A stretch of 30,836 nucleotides of DNA from CAIUKX01 sp964580965 (GTDB taxonomy: Bacteria > Bacteroidota > Bacteroidia > Flavobacteriales_D > Crocinitomicaceae), in assembly GCA_964580965.1 (NCBI GenBank), contig CAZOLZ010000024.1, positions 1 through 30,836 on the forward strand, written 5' to 3'. Shown here piece after piece: positions 15,932-24,928 of this stretch. The number at the start of each line of letters is the position of its first letter. The first letter of the stretch is position 1. Made by a program: the position numbers and the translations under genes. Below the pieces are notes generated by a model. It worked only from the letters and a program-made list of their open reading frames with translations. It made no database searches and was not told where the DNA came from.

Positions 15932-16522
15932 CTACCTAATTATTTCTACCATAACTTCATTCTTTCGATTAAATAATTCAAAAGGTGGGTTGTAACCTAA
16001 AAAATAAAAAGGACCTTGATATTCAATCTTCTCTTCTTTTAAATGGTTAATAAGTTTAAGTTTGTATTTTCTAATTTTTTCATCATCTGCCCAACCTTTA
16101 AAAGAAACAACAGCAACGGTTTTTGCAGGAACTTGTGTCAGTTCAACTTGATTGTTGTTTGGTTTTGGTAAAGTTTCTTTTGAGTATTGTTTAGGTACCA
16201 GGAAATGCATTGTCATACTATCTTCTAAACTCATCATAACAGGTGAAGTCATGGCAATTTTTTCATTCGATTCATTTGACCCAAAAATATAATTGGCAAG
16301 CAATGAAAAGCCTTTTCTTGAGGATTCTTTGTAATTAGAATAAGGTAGTTTAACCGAATTAAACAAACTTGCTTCATAAATCCGAGTTTCAAAATTTTTG
16401 TATTTTTTTAAAACTTTATACGGGTAAGATTCAATGTCTTTTCTACTATTCATGGCAAAAATTTGAGATATAATTAGTCCCGAAAGGATTATTACTAATA
16501 AAATTATAAGTGTTTTTTTCAT
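15932..16522 (-). CDS. SOUL-family haem-binding protein
   Basis: A 196-residue protein with an N-terminal membrane anchor or signal segment (residues 4-23) and a SOUL/HBP domain (about 32-195). Family features are EIxxYPYKVLKKYKNFETRIYE-like opening text, KIAMTSPVMM (the conserved 'M-T-x-P-V' block), the MHFLVPKQYSKETLPKP segment, and the C-terminal YNPPFELFNRKNEVMVEI. Related proteins bind haem or other tetrapyrroles; the physiological role in bacteria is not known. It lies 21 bases after the SDR/DUF2867 gene on the same strand and is likely co-transcribed with it. Confidence 0.92.
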   Translation of the reverse strand: MKKTLIILLVIILSGLIISQIFAMNSRKDIESYPYKVLKKYKNFETRIYEASLFNSVKLPYSNYKESSRKGFSLLANYIFGSNESNEKIAMTSPVMMSLEDSMTMHFLVPKQYSKETLPKPNNNQVELTQVPAKTVAVVSFKGWADDEKIRKYKLKLINHLKEEKIEYQGPFYFLGYNPPFELFNRKNEVMVEIIR

Positions 16523-16543
16523 AATGTATGTATAAAATTATAT

Positions 16544-17962
16544 TTAAGCTTTTGATAGCTTGTTAATTAGTCCATTAAAAATAAATATATGAAATGGAAA
16601 AACGAGATACCAATAAAAACGTCCTTTTAGTCCAAGAGGTCTGAAAGTTGCAATTTGGTATAGTTTTTTGTTTTTAATTTTAAATTCTAACCAAGCTTCA
16701 CCAGGCAATTTCATTTCTGCAAATAATAAAAGGCGGCCCTCTACCTTATCTGCATATAAAACTCTCCAGAAATCGATAGAATCTCCTACATTAATTGAGT
16801 TAATGTTTGTTCTTCCTCTCCTAAGACCAACCCCACCAAAAATTTTATCTATAAATCCTCTAAGCTTCCACAACCAAGTTGCATAGTACCAACCCTTATC
16901 TCCCCCAATAGACCAAATTTTATCGATACTGGCGTTTATATTGTTAATTTTTCGCATTTTTTTATCTTTAAAACACCCATAACTAGGAACTCTGATAAAG
17001 TCTGAAATATTATAATTTATACCACTACTAGAATATGAATCTTTCCAGCTTGAAATGATATCATTACTTTTAATTTTCATAAAAGCTTTTTGAATAGCAT
17101 TTTTATAACTTAAAGGTTGAATTTCTAACATCTTTTCAAGTTCATTATTTCTACAAACAACTTCAATTTTCATACTATCTACTAATGAACTTGCTAAATT
17201 GAAAGTTGTTGATGTCACAAAATATAACCAATAAGAAGATAGTTTAGGAGTCATTATTGGTATCGTGAAGATGTATCTTTTCAGACCTCTTTCTTTACCA
17301 AAAATTAACAACATTTCCTTATATGAAAGAATATCAGGCCCCCCGATATCAAAGTTTTTGTTGTAAGTACAAGAATTAAATAAGGTTTTCTTAAGAAACA
17401 AAACGATATCACCGACACCAATAGGTTGACATTTGGTATTTAACCATTTAGGTGTAATCATAAAAGGAAGCTTTTCTACTAAATCTCTTATTATTTCAAA
17501 TGAAGCACTTCCAGAACCTATAATAATTCCTGCCCTTAGAGCTGTAAAAAAGTAATTTCCTTTTGAGAGTTCTGTTTCAACATTTTTTCGAGAATTTAAA
17601 TGTTCAGATAATTTAGATTCGTTTACAATACCACTTAAATAAATAACATGTTTGACATTTGTTTTATCAATAGCCGTTCTGAAATTTTCTGCAGACTTTT
17701 GTTCTAATTCACTATAGTTTTTAGAATTAGACATTGAATGAACTAAATAATAGGCGCCATCTATATCTTTTGGTATGTTTGATAAACTATTAAAATCCAG
17801 TAAGTCTAATATGACAATCTTTACGTTATCTCGAATCGATTTTGGCAGATGAAATCTATTTATATCTCTTACACAGCAAAAAATTTCATGTCCTTCTTCT
17901 ATTAATGATGGAATAAGTCTTTTTCCAATATATCCAGTTGCTCCAGTAACTAAGATTTTCAT
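16544..17962 (-). CDS. SDR-family NAD(P)-binding protein with C-terminal DUF2867
   Basis: A 472-residue two-domain protein. The N-terminal atypical SDR/NmrA-like Rossmann domain (1-about 290) carries GATGYIG at 7-13, YLVHSM, and VIYLSGIV. It is followed by a DUF2867 domain (about 320-470) with a conserved-looking WYYATWLWKLRGFIDKIFGGVGLRRGR, DFWRVL, and LPGEAWLEFKI. The C-terminal stretch is hydrophobic (YWYLVFPFHIFIF) and may be membrane-associated. This fusion is common in Bacteroidota and Proteobacteria, but no reaction is established. It is first in a two-gene unit with the SOUL protein. The family name tells little about its substrate. Confidence 0.9.
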   Translation of the reverse strand: MKILVTGATGYIGKRLIPSLIEEGHEIFCCVRDINRFHLPKSIRDNVKIVILDLLDFNSLSNIPKDIDGAYYLVHSMSNSKNYSELEQKSAENFRTAIDKTNVKHVIYLSGIVNESKLSEHLNSRKNVETELSKGNYFFTALRAGIIIGSGSASFEIIRDLVEKLPFMITPKWLNTKCQPIGVGDIVLFLKKTLFNSCTYNKNFDIGGPDILSYKEMLLIFGKERGLKRYIFTIPIMTPKLSSYWLYFVTSTTFNLASSLVDSMKIEVVCRNNELEKMLEIQPLSYKNAIQKAFMKIKSNDIISSWKDSYSSSGINYNISDFIRVPSYGCFKDKKMRKINNINASIDKIWSIGGDKGWYYATWLWKLRGFIDKIFGGVGLRRGRTNINSINVGDSIDFWRVLYADKVEGRLLLFAEMKLPGEAWLEFKIKNKKLYQIATFRPLGLKGRFYWYLVFPFHIFIFNGLINKLSKA

Positions 17963-18025
17963 GTAATACTTTTTAATAAGATAACTATTTTTATTGAACT
18001 CATAACTTTAATAGCAATACATTTT

Positions 18026-18033
18026 TAACTTTG
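18026..18033 (+). promoter_or_regulatory. Putative -7 box for mtnC-mtnA-kinase-regulator
   Basis: TAACTTTG fits TAnnTTTG exactly. It ends nine bases before ATG 18043 and eighteen before ATG 18052, so the leader should be very short. No -33 TTTG at the usual spacing. Confidence 0.5.
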
Positions 18034-18051
18034 TTTATTATAATGTTCAAA

Positions 18052-18756
18052 ATGCAACTAGAAAACATTCGCTTTATCCTAACAGACATAGAGGGCACAA
18101 CTACTTCTATATCATTTGTTTATGATGTTTTATTTCCTTACTTTAGAACTCATGTTGAACGTTTAAAGCAGGTGTTGAATAATCCGCAAGTTAAACTAGC
18201 GTTTGATCAAACAATTGAAATAGCATCGAAGGAAGGTAAAAACATTCAAACATCTGATGAAATCATCAAACAGTTGTTGGACTGGAGTAAAGCGGATAAA
18301 AAAATTACTCCTTTAAAAACCTTACAAGGGATTTTGTGGACCGAAGGTTATCAAACAGGTGAAATTAAAGGTCATATTTATGAAGATGTGATGCCTGCAA
18401 TGGAGAAATGGAAAACATTAGGAATTGATTTGGGTGTATTTTCTTCAGGATCAATTGCAGCTCAAAAATTGATTTTTGGTTACAGCGAAGAAGGAGATTT
18501 AAGACCATATTTTTCAGCTTATTTTGATACTAACACCGGAAGCAAAAGAGAAACTACAACGTATCAAAAAATTGCAGAAATTATAGCTATAAAACCGGAA
18601 CATATTTTATTTTTATCTGATATTCAAGAAGAATTAGAATGTGCTCAAAAAGCAGGCTACCAAACGATTCAATTGGTTAGAGAAGGGACGGAAAAAAAAT
18701 GGAATAATTCAGTAACAACATTTAACGAAATTCAAATCTTTAATGGCAAAATTTAG
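18052..18756 (+). CDS. mtnC: Enolase-phosphatase E1
   Basis: A 234-residue HAD-superfamily enzyme of methionine salvage. It enolises and dephosphorylates 2,3-diketo-5-methylthiopentyl-1-phosphate to the acireductone. HAD motif I is seen as LTDIEGTT (DxEGTT is diagnostic of MtnC), motif II as FSSGS, and the late acidic motif as FLSDIQEEL. The cap domain lies between them and includes LQGILWTEGYQTGEIKGHIYEDV. Length fits the family (about 225-250). I prefer the ATG at 18052 because family members start a few residues before the DxEGTT strand; 18043 is a close alternative, and TTG at 18031 overlaps the promoter box. Its 3' end overlaps mtnA by 14 bases. Confidence 0.94.
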   Translation: MQLENIRFILTDIEGTTTSISFVYDVLFPYFRTHVERLKQVLNNPQVKLAFDQTIEIASKEGKNIQTSDEIIKQLLDWSKADKKITPLKTLQGILWTEGYQTGEIKGHIYEDVMPAMEKWKTLGIDLGVFSSGSIAAQKLIFGYSEEGDLRPYFSAYFDTNTGSKRETTTYQKIAEIIAIKPEHILFLSDIQEELECAQKAGYQTIQLVREGTEKKWNNSVTTFNEIQIFNGKI

Positions 18757-19837
18757 AACTATTTGGGAAACAGAAGATCAATTTGTTGAAGTCATTGACC
18801 AACGTAAATTGCCCCATGAATTTGTGACCGTTAAATTAGTAACATATAAAGATGCAGAAGTTGCTATTCAAGACATGATTGTGCGTGGCGCACCTTTAAT
18901 CGGCGCAACAGCAGCATATGGTATTTATTTGGCTGTAAGAGAAATGGTGGAAAAAGGTTTAAATCAATCATTTGTTGATCAGGCTTTTGAAAATTTAAGG
19001 GTTTCCAGACCAACTGCTGTTAATTTGTTTTGGGCTTTAGACAAGATGAAAAATGCTTTAAGTCAACCAACAGAAGGTCTTGTTAACCAAAGTTTAGAAG
19101 CAGCAAGAGCAATTGTTGAAGAGGATGTTGAAACGTGTCGTATGATAGGTGTTCACGGCTTACCAATTATTGAAGAAATTTCAAAAAATAAGCAAGGTGG
19201 GGTAGTTAATATTTTGACACATTGTAATGCCGGAATGTTAGGTTGTATAGAGTGGGGAACAATTACATCTCCAATTTATCAAGCGGTGCAAAAAGGAATT
19301 GAAGTTCATGTTTGGGTGGATGAAACAAGACCACGTAATCAAGGTTCAAATTTGACGTGTTACGAGTTGACTAAGCATGGTGTAAATCATACATTGATTG
19401 TAGATAATGCTGGTGGTCACTTGATGCAACACGGATTTGTGGACATGGTGATTGTTGGTACGGATAGAACAACTAGAAATGGTGATGTAGCCAATAAAAT
19501 TGGAACGTACTTGAAAGCATTGGCTGCAAATGATAATAATATTCCTTTTTATGTTGCGTTGCCTTCAACTACATTAGATATGTCGATTCGCGATGGATTA
19601 AAAGAGATTCCAATTGAAGAAAGAAGTCAAGATGAGGTGAAATACATGATAGGTAAAAGTGTTGCAACAGGTCAGATTGATCGTGTTTTGATTTGTCCTG
19701 AAACTACATCGGCAAGCAATTACGGATTTGATGTAACACCTGCTAAATATGTTACTAAATTAATTACAGAAAGAGGTGTTTGTGATGCATCAGAAGATGG
19801 TTTAGTTAGCCTTTTTCCAGAACATGAAAGAGTTTAA
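18743..19837 (+). CDS. mtnA: Methylthioribose-1-phosphate isomerase
   Basis: A 364-residue eIF2B-like isomerase that converts 5-methylthioribose-1-phosphate to methylthioribulose-1-phosphate in methionine salvage. Visible signatures are IVRGAPLIGATAAYG, SRPTAVNLFWAL, LTHCNAGML with Cys161, WVDETRPRNQGSNLT, and VGTDRTTRNGDVANKIGTY with Asp241. Cys161 and Asp241 match the catalytic pair known from the Bacillus enzyme. The gene overlaps mtnC by 14 bases, and the next gene begins on the base after its stop codon. MtnB, MtnD and the nucleosidase/kinase steps are not encoded in this window. Confidence 0.96.
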   Translation: MAKFRTIWETEDQFVEVIDQRKLPHEFVTVKLVTYKDAEVAIQDMIVRGAPLIGATAAYGIYLAVREMVEKGLNQSFVDQAFENLRVSRPTAVNLFWALDKMKNALSQPTEGLVNQSLEAARAIVEEDVETCRMIGVHGLPIIEEISKNKQGGVVNILTHCNAGMLGCIEWGTITSPIYQAVQKGIEVHVWVDETRPRNQGSNLTCYELTKHGVNHTLIVDNAGGHLMQHGFVDMVIVGTDRTTRNGDVANKIGTYLKALAANDNNIPFYVALPSTTLDMSIRDGLKEIPIEERSQDEVKYMIGKSVATGQIDRVLICPETTSASNYGFDVTPAKYVTKLITERGVCDASEDGLVSLFPEHERV

Positions 19838-22069
19838 ATGAAGTTTTTGAAGTTCATATTAATTGTTGTCGTTCTTATTTTAAGTCCTGTAGAAACGATT
19901 GCTCAGAAAAAAAAGGAAGAAGAACAACGATTAATTCATCTGCTTAAAAATGAAAAAAAACCAAGTAAAAAGTTACTTCGATTAATTGCACTAGGCGAAT
20001 ACTACCAAAATGTTAATATTCAAAAAGCAGATTCAATAAAAACTTTAGTTTTAGCTTCAAGCAATAGTTTGTCAGAGAAGTATCGCTTTAAAGCGCTGTT
20101 GTATGTAACAGAAATGGAGTTTATTATTGGAAATCAAGACTTATATCTTTCTAATGTGTTGGCTTTAGAGCCTTATTTGAATGAAGGGTTGTCTAGTTTT
20201 CAGCAATACAAAATTCATTATCATTTAGGTAGTTATTACACTTATCAATTGGATTTTCAATCGGCAATAAAACATTTAAATCAAGCATTAGTTTTAGCCA
20301 AAAAATCTAGGAATAACACTTCAATTGCTAGAACATATTCTTCAATTGCTCATAATTTTATGTATTCAAACTTGAAAGATTCCGCCTTTTATTATACGAA
20401 TCTTTCAATACAATACGCAAGACGTTCAGCGAAAAAAAGTATTCTTGCTGAAAGTTTCAATACTCAATCTCAAATTTATGCTTATTACGATCAAATTGAA
20501 TTGAGTGTTGCTAAGAACTACTCATCTTTACAGCTAGCTGCTTCCACAAACGATTATCGTAAGTTAGCTACATATTCTAGGGAAATTGGTCAGTCAGAAT
20601 TACTAATAGCTAATTTATCTGAAGCAGAGAAGTATTTTAAACAGTCAATTGATTATGCAAAAAGGATTTATGATAACCGACAAGTAGGTTTGGCTTATTC
20701 GAATTTAGGTATCGTTTTTAAAGAGCGAAAAAAATACGATACCGCTTTAGATTACAATCAAAAAGCGATTGATTTACTAACCAAGTCCAATGATTTTAAT
20801 GGTTTAGGTGATGCTCATAATAACCTTGGTTTGATATACAAAGAGTTGAAAAAGTATGACTTATCTGTTATAAATTATAATAAAGCATTGGTTTATTATG
20901 AGTCTACCATAAATAAAGAGCGTATCGCTTCAGTATATCACAATGTAGGTAGTGTATTTTGTCAACAAAAAAGTTATCAAAAGGCTTTAAATTACTTAAA
21001 TCGTTCGATAGCTATTCGAAAGAACTTTGGATCTAAAAATCAGATTTATCACACCTATAGAATTATTGCAGATGTATATCAAGCGATTGGTCAAAAACAA
21101 AAAGCATGGAGTTATTTATCCCAATACATCAATTATCTGGATAGCAACACTTCTTTACAAAAACAAACTAAAATCGCAGAAATAAGTGAGTTATATCGAT
21201 CTGAGGAACGTGAACGTTTAATTGCACGTCAGAAAGATTCAATTGCACGTCAACGACAAGAGAAAAATTTAACAGCTACAAAACTAGAAAATACGGAATT
21301 GAGGAATAATCAAAAGACTTATGTCATCATTGGTTTTGTCTTATTGATTGTTTTGGGTGGAATTATTGTTTTTTACAGGTATAACCAAGTAAGTATTAAG
21401 CAACAACAAAAAGAGGCAGAAATGTTACAAACATTGTTGCGATCTCAGATGAATCCACATTTCATCTTTAATTCCATGTCAGTAATTCAAAGTTATATTT
21501 ATGACAACGACATAAAAAATTCTTCTAAATTCTTGGTTAATTTTTCTAGGTTAATTCGTTTGATTTTGGAGAATTCATCAAAAGAGTTTATTCCAATTTC
21601 GGTTGAAATGGAAATTTTGAAAAAGTATTTGGAAACACAAAAATTACGTTTTGAAGATCGATTTGAATATTTCGTAGAAATTGATGAAGAAACAGAGGTA
21701 GAAGACGCTATGATACCCCCAATGATAACCCAACCATTTATTGAAAATGCTATTGAGCATGGACAACTACACACCATTGAAGGTGGGTTTATTCGTGTTA
21801 GTTTCCGAAAAAATCACGACATGTTAGATGTATTAATCGAAGATAATGGAGTAGGTCGAAAGAATGCTGTAAAGAAGAAAAGTAAGGCTCATACAAGTAT
21901 GGCAATTAATATCACTCATGAACGTATAAAGATCTTAAATTCAAAATATAAGACTTCTGGAAGTTTATTGATAGAAGATTTTGATAAAAGTTTGGAAACC
22001 GGAACAAAAGTGTTAATTTCGTTACCATACGAATTAGAAACGAAAACAAAAAATACTCACTCAAAATAA
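19838..22069 (+). CDS. TPR sensor histidine kinase, LytS type
   Basis: A 743-residue membrane sensor. An N-terminal signal peptide (about 1-22) is followed by tetratricopeptide repeats (about 120-430) predicted to lie outside the cytoplasm. After a coiled coil rich in Arg and Gln comes one membrane span (about 495-514), and then a His_kinase (PF06580) domain with the phospho-acceptor His541 in QMNPHFIFNSM. The GHKL ATPase has QPFIENAIEHG at about 632-642 and EDNGVGR. This layout is widespread in Bacteroidota and pairs with LytTR regulators, as here (two bases between stop and next start). It begins directly on the base after the mtnA stop. The signal sensed is unknown. Confidence 0.95.
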   Translation: MKFLKFILIVVVLILSPVETIAQKKKEEEQRLIHLLKNEKKPSKKLLRLIALGEYYQNVNIQKADSIKTLVLASSNSLSEKYRFKALLYVTEMEFIIGNQDLYLSNVLALEPYLNEGLSSFQQYKIHYHLGSYYTYQLDFQSAIKHLNQALVLAKKSRNNTSIARTYSSIAHNFMYSNLKDSAFYYTNLSIQYARRSAKKSILAESFNTQSQIYAYYDQIELSVAKNYSSLQLAASTNDYRKLATYSREIGQSELLIANLSEAEKYFKQSIDYAKRIYDNRQVGLAYSNLGIVFKERKKYDTALDYNQKAIDLLTKSNDFNGLGDAHNNLGLIYKELKKYDLSVINYNKALVYYESTINKERIASVYHNVGSVFCQQKSYQKALNYLNRSIAIRKNFGSKNQIYHTYRIIADVYQAIGQKQKAWSYLSQYINYLDSNTSLQKQTKIAEISELYRSEERERLIARQKDSIARQRQEKNLTATKLENTELRNNQKTYVIIGFVLLIVLGGIIVFYRYNQVSIKQQQKEAEMLQTLLRSQMNPHFIFNSMSVIQSYIYDNDIKNSSKFLVNFSRLIRLILENSSKEFIPISVEMEILKKYLETQKLRFEDRFEYFVEIDEETEVEDAMIPPMITQPFIENAIEHGQLHTIEGGFIRVSFRKNHDMLDVLIEDNGVGRKNAVKKKSKAHTSMAINITHERIKILNSKYKTSGSLLIEDFDKSLETGTKVLISLPYELETKTKNTHSK

Positions 22070-22071
22070 CT

Positions 22072-22818
22072 ATGATCAAGGCATTAGTAATTGATGATGA
22101 AAATAGAACAAGGGATTTAATTTGTAAAATGATTAACTCTTTTGGGCTTAACATCGAAGCGATTTCAGGTGGTGAAAACGTGAAATCGGGAATAGCTTCT
22201 ATTCAAAAACACCAACCAGATATTGTATTTTTAGACATTCAGATGCCTGATGGAACAGGATTTGATGTGTTGAAAGCGTTGCCTGAAAAGAATTTCGAAG
22301 TAATTTTTATTACAGCTCACGAAGAGTTTGCGATTAAAGCAATTAAATTTAGTGCATTGGATTACATTTTGAAGCCTGTAGATGCGGATGAATTAAAATC
22401 AGCTGTTGAAAGAGCAATAGAATCATTAAATAACGGAGGAGATGAGAAACAGTACGAAGCTCTAAATAATAACATGCAGCCCAATCAAAAACGTAAGTTG
22501 GTTTTAAAAACACAGGAAAGTGTTCACGTTGTTGATTTAGATACTATTATTCGTTGTGAAGCAGATCGAAACTATACCTTATTCTATTTAGTTGATGGTA
22601 AAAAAATCTTGGTTTCCAAAACATTAAAAGACTACGAAACATTATTATCTGCACACAATTTCATACGAGTACAGCAATCTCATTTAGTAAATATCGATTA
22701 TGTAGCGCGTTACGATAAAGGAAATGGAGGTTCAGTTGTGATGAAAGATGATTCAGAAGTGCCATTATCACCGGCAAAAAGAGAGATTTTCTTTAAGGTA
22801 CTGGAAAGTTTGTTATAA
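22072..22818 (+). CDS. LytTR-family response regulator
   Basis: A 248-residue two-component regulator. The receiver domain (about 2-118) has the acidic pocket Asp8/Asp9, phospho-acceptor Asp55 in DIVFLDIQMPDGTGF, a Thr in FITAHEE and Lys in DYILKPVDADE. A Gly/Gln linker leads to a LytTR DNA-binding domain (about 143-246) with IIRCEADRNYTLFYL, KTLKDYETLL, and FIRVQQSHLVNIDYV. It is the partner of the kinase immediately upstream. LytTR proteins bind direct repeats upstream of targets; no obvious site is recognised here. Confidence 0.96.
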   Translation: MIKALVIDDENRTRDLICKMINSFGLNIEAISGGENVKSGIASIQKHQPDIVFLDIQMPDGTGFDVLKALPEKNFEVIFITAHEEFAIKAIKFSALDYILKPVDADELKSAVERAIESLNNGGDEKQYEALNNNMQPNQKRKLVLKTQESVHVVDLDTIIRCEADRNYTLFYLVDGKKILVSKTLKDYETLLSAHNFIRVQQSHLVNIDYVARYDKGNGGSVVMKDDSEVPLSPAKREIFFKVLESLL

Positions 22819-22934
22819 TTGAAATATAAAATAGTTATTTCATTAAAATTATTAAGAATAAAATATAATTCCTGATGATTTTATTTCATCATAAGCGATC
22901 TGACTATTAAATAAATAATCCAACTCAGTATATA

Positions 22935-23423
22935 TTAAAAATAACGAATCACTAAGTATATAGACTGGATTAACAATGCTAACCCGAAGACCATTTTTCC
23001 TATTGTGCTAATCAAGAATCCCAAAAAAGCTCCTGATGCTGCTCTAAGGGCTCTATTTGTATCTTTATTATCATAGATAAGTTCTCCGATAAAAGCCCCT
23101 AAGAATGGTCCAATAATCACTCCCATAGGTATTGGAGCAATTAAACCAATAAGTAAGCCAATATTTGTTCCCCAAACACCGTATTTTGTTCCTCCGAATA
23201 GTTTAGTTCCTTTACTTGGAATAATAAAATCAAGAATGGTAATAAGTATCATGAGGATAAAGGTGATGGTAAGAACATAATAGTTTAAGGGAACAACACT
23301 ACAGCCGTAGATAAATGCTAATCCTCCCCAACTAAATGGAGGTCCAGGCAATCCTGGTAAAAAACTACCAACAATACCAACAAGTAGCATAACGAGTGCA
23401 ATGATTAAAAAAAGATAATCCAT
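22935..23423 (-). CDS. DUF456 domain membrane protein
   Basis: A 162-residue integral membrane protein, largely hydrophobic, with about four membrane spans (near 4-22, 28-65, 85-110 and 130-160) rich in Gly and Pro. The sequence GSFLPGLPGPPFSWGGL at 17-33, FGGTKYGVWGTNIGLLIG, and PFLGAFIGELI are typical of DUF456 (PF04306). The function is unknown. It is transcribed convergently with the response regulator gene and lies downstream of fabV, from which it is separated by a terminator. Confidence 0.9.
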   Translation of the reverse strand: MDYLFLIIALVMLLVGIVGSFLPGLPGPPFSWGGLAFIYGCSVVPLNYYVLTITFILMILITILDFIIPSKGTKLFGGTKYGVWGTNIGLLIGLIAPIPMGVIIGPFLGAFIGELIYDNKDTNRALRAASGAFLGFLISTIGKMVFGLALLIQSIYLVIRYF

Positions 23424-23515
23424 TTAAAGTGTTTAAATTGTAACCCTAAAATAAGTATTTAATCGTAAATAGGGGAATAGTTTTACAAGAGGTCTTTTCT
23501 TATCCATTAAATTGA

Positions 23516-23546
23516 ATCAAAAAAAGCTGACTTTTCAGACAGCTTT
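23516..23546 (-). terminator. Rho-independent terminator of fabV
   Basis: On the minus strand a stem AAAGCTG/CAGCTTT (23540-23546 with 23523-23529) with a 10-base loop runs into a T-rich tail. It starts 23 bases after the fabV stop. Confidence 0.75.
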
Positions 23547-23568
23547 CCCAATAGTATTCAAATATATT

Positions 23569-24762
23569 TTAATCCACTAAATGAGGAATTTCAACTATTT
23601 CGTTTACATCGGCAGTGTAGTCTACACCGTCAATTTTGAAACCGAATAAGTTGTAGAAATCATCACTGTAACCTTGTAAATCACCAATTTCTGTTAAGTT
23701 TTCAGTTGTAGCTTGTTCCCATAATTCATCAACTTTAGCTTGGATATCGTCTCTCATTTCCCAATCATCAACACGGATTCGACCTTTTTCGTCAACAGGA
23801 ATTTCTCCACCATTGAATAAACGGTCAGCGAATAACCTTTGCATTTGCTCGATACATCCCTCATGAATTCCTTCTGCTTTCATTACTTTGTATAACAATG
23901 AAATGTATAATGGAATAACAGGAATAGCTGAACTCGCCTGTGTAACTAATGCTTTATTTACAGAAACATAAGCTTTACCATTGATTCCTTCTAATGCTTT
24001 TGTTATGTCGAAAGCAGTAGCTTCTAAATGGTCTTTAGCTCTACCGATTGTACCTTTTCGGTAAACTGGCTCAGTTAATTTTGGGCCTATGTATGAATAA
24101 GCAACTGTCATAGCATTATCAGCTAAAACACCAGCTTCTTTCATCGCTTCCATCCACATCATCCAGTCATCACCTCCCATAACAGCAACTGTATTGTCGA
24201 TGTCATCTTGGTTACAAGGATCAATTGAAATCTCAGTGACATTACCTGTATGGAAGTCAACTGTTTTGTTAGAGAAAGTTTGACCGATTGGTTTAAGTGC
24301 TGAACGGTGAGTAATTCCAGTTTTTGGATTTGTTCTCACGGGAGAAGCTAAACTATATATTACTAAATCAACTTGACCTAAATCGTTCTTAATTAAATCA
24401 ATTGTTTTCATTTTAATTTCATCAGAAAAAGCATCACCATTGATACTTTTAGCATATAAACCTTCAGCGATCGCTTGCTTTTCAAAGGCAGCAGCATTAT
24501 AGAATCCTGGTGAAGCAGTTTTTCTTGGAGCGGCAGGTTTTTCAAAGAAAACACCGATAGTAGAAGCACCAGATCCAAACGCACTAGAGATTCTTGAAGC
24601 TAAACCAAATCCTGTTGATGCACCAATCACTAAAACTCTTTTTGGTCCGTCAATTGCACCTTTTGATTTTACATAATTGATTTGATTGATCACGTTTTGC
24701 TCACAACCTTTTGGGTGAGCTGTTAAGCAGATAAAACCGCGCATTCTTGGTTCAATAATCAT
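23569..24762 (-). CDS. fabV: Enoyl-ACP / trans-2-enoyl-CoA reductase (FabV/TER)
   Basis: A 397-residue NAD(P)H-dependent reductase that saturates the trans-2 double bond of enoyl-ACP (last step of the fatty acid elongation cycle) or enoyl-CoA. It belongs to the SDR-related FabV/TER family: opening PRMRGFICLTAHPKGCEQNV, nucleotide motif GASTGFG at 47-53, SLASPVRTNPKTG, and the catalytic pair Tyr234-x8-Lys243 (YRKGTIGRAK). The Y-x8-K spacing separates this family from FabI (Y-x6-K). Length is normal (about 397-400). FabV enzymes are reported to be less sensitive to triclosan than FabI. It is preceded by a TATCTTTG box and followed by a terminator, so it is probably a single-gene unit. Confidence 0.96.
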   Translation of the reverse strand: MIIEPRMRGFICLTAHPKGCEQNVINQINYVKSKGAIDGPKRVLVIGASTGFGLASRISSAFGSGASTIGVFFEKPAAPRKTASPGFYNAAAFEKQAIAEGLYAKSINGDAFSDEIKMKTIDLIKNDLGQVDLVIYSLASPVRTNPKTGITHRSALKPIGQTFSNKTVDFHTGNVTEISIDPCNQDDIDNTVAVMGGDDWMMWMEAMKEAGVLADNAMTVAYSYIGPKLTEPVYRKGTIGRAKDHLEATAFDITKALEGINGKAYVSVNKALVTQASSAIPVIPLYISLLYKVMKAEGIHEGCIEQMQRLFADRLFNGGEIPVDEKGRIRVDDWEMRDDIQAKVDELWEQATTENLTEIGDLQGYSDDFYNLFGFKIDGVDYTADVNEIVEIPHLVD

Positions 24763-24807
24763 ATTCTATTGGTTTGAAATAGTAAAATACTATTTAAGTT
24801 AACGGGA

Positions 24808-24815
24808 CAAAGATA
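24808..24815 (-). promoter_or_regulatory. Putative -7 box for fabV
   Basis: TATCTTTG on the minus strand fits TAnnTTTG exactly, 45 bases before the fabV start. No good -33 match. Confidence 0.5.
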
Positions 24816-24834
24816 AAGGATTTTTATTTATATC

Positions 24835-24856
24835 TTTCTTTTGTTGACAAAAGAAA
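24835..24856. repeat. Perfect 9-bp hairpin TTTCTTTTG-TTGA-CAAAAGAAA
   Basis: A perfect inverted repeat (24835-24843 with 24848-24856) with a 4-base loop in the gap between the sprE-like stop and fabV start. A wider pairing, TATCTTT (24831-24837) with AAAGATA (24874-24880), competes with it. It resembles in style the ACTTTTTT/AAAAAAGT hairpin at 30600-30622. It lies upstream of the fabV box, so it is not the fabV terminator, and no T-run follows on either strand. Confidence 0.5.
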
Positions 24857-24928
24857 CGCTATGAAGCAGCATCAAAGATAAAAAGTAAAGACTTGGCATT
24901 GTTTCAATTTGTAAGGAGGGGTGAAAAC

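Noticed and set aside
22873..22891. TGATGA/TCATCA hairpin between the response regulator and DUF456 genes
   Set aside because: Short AT-rich stem without a T-run on either side; too weak to call a terminator.
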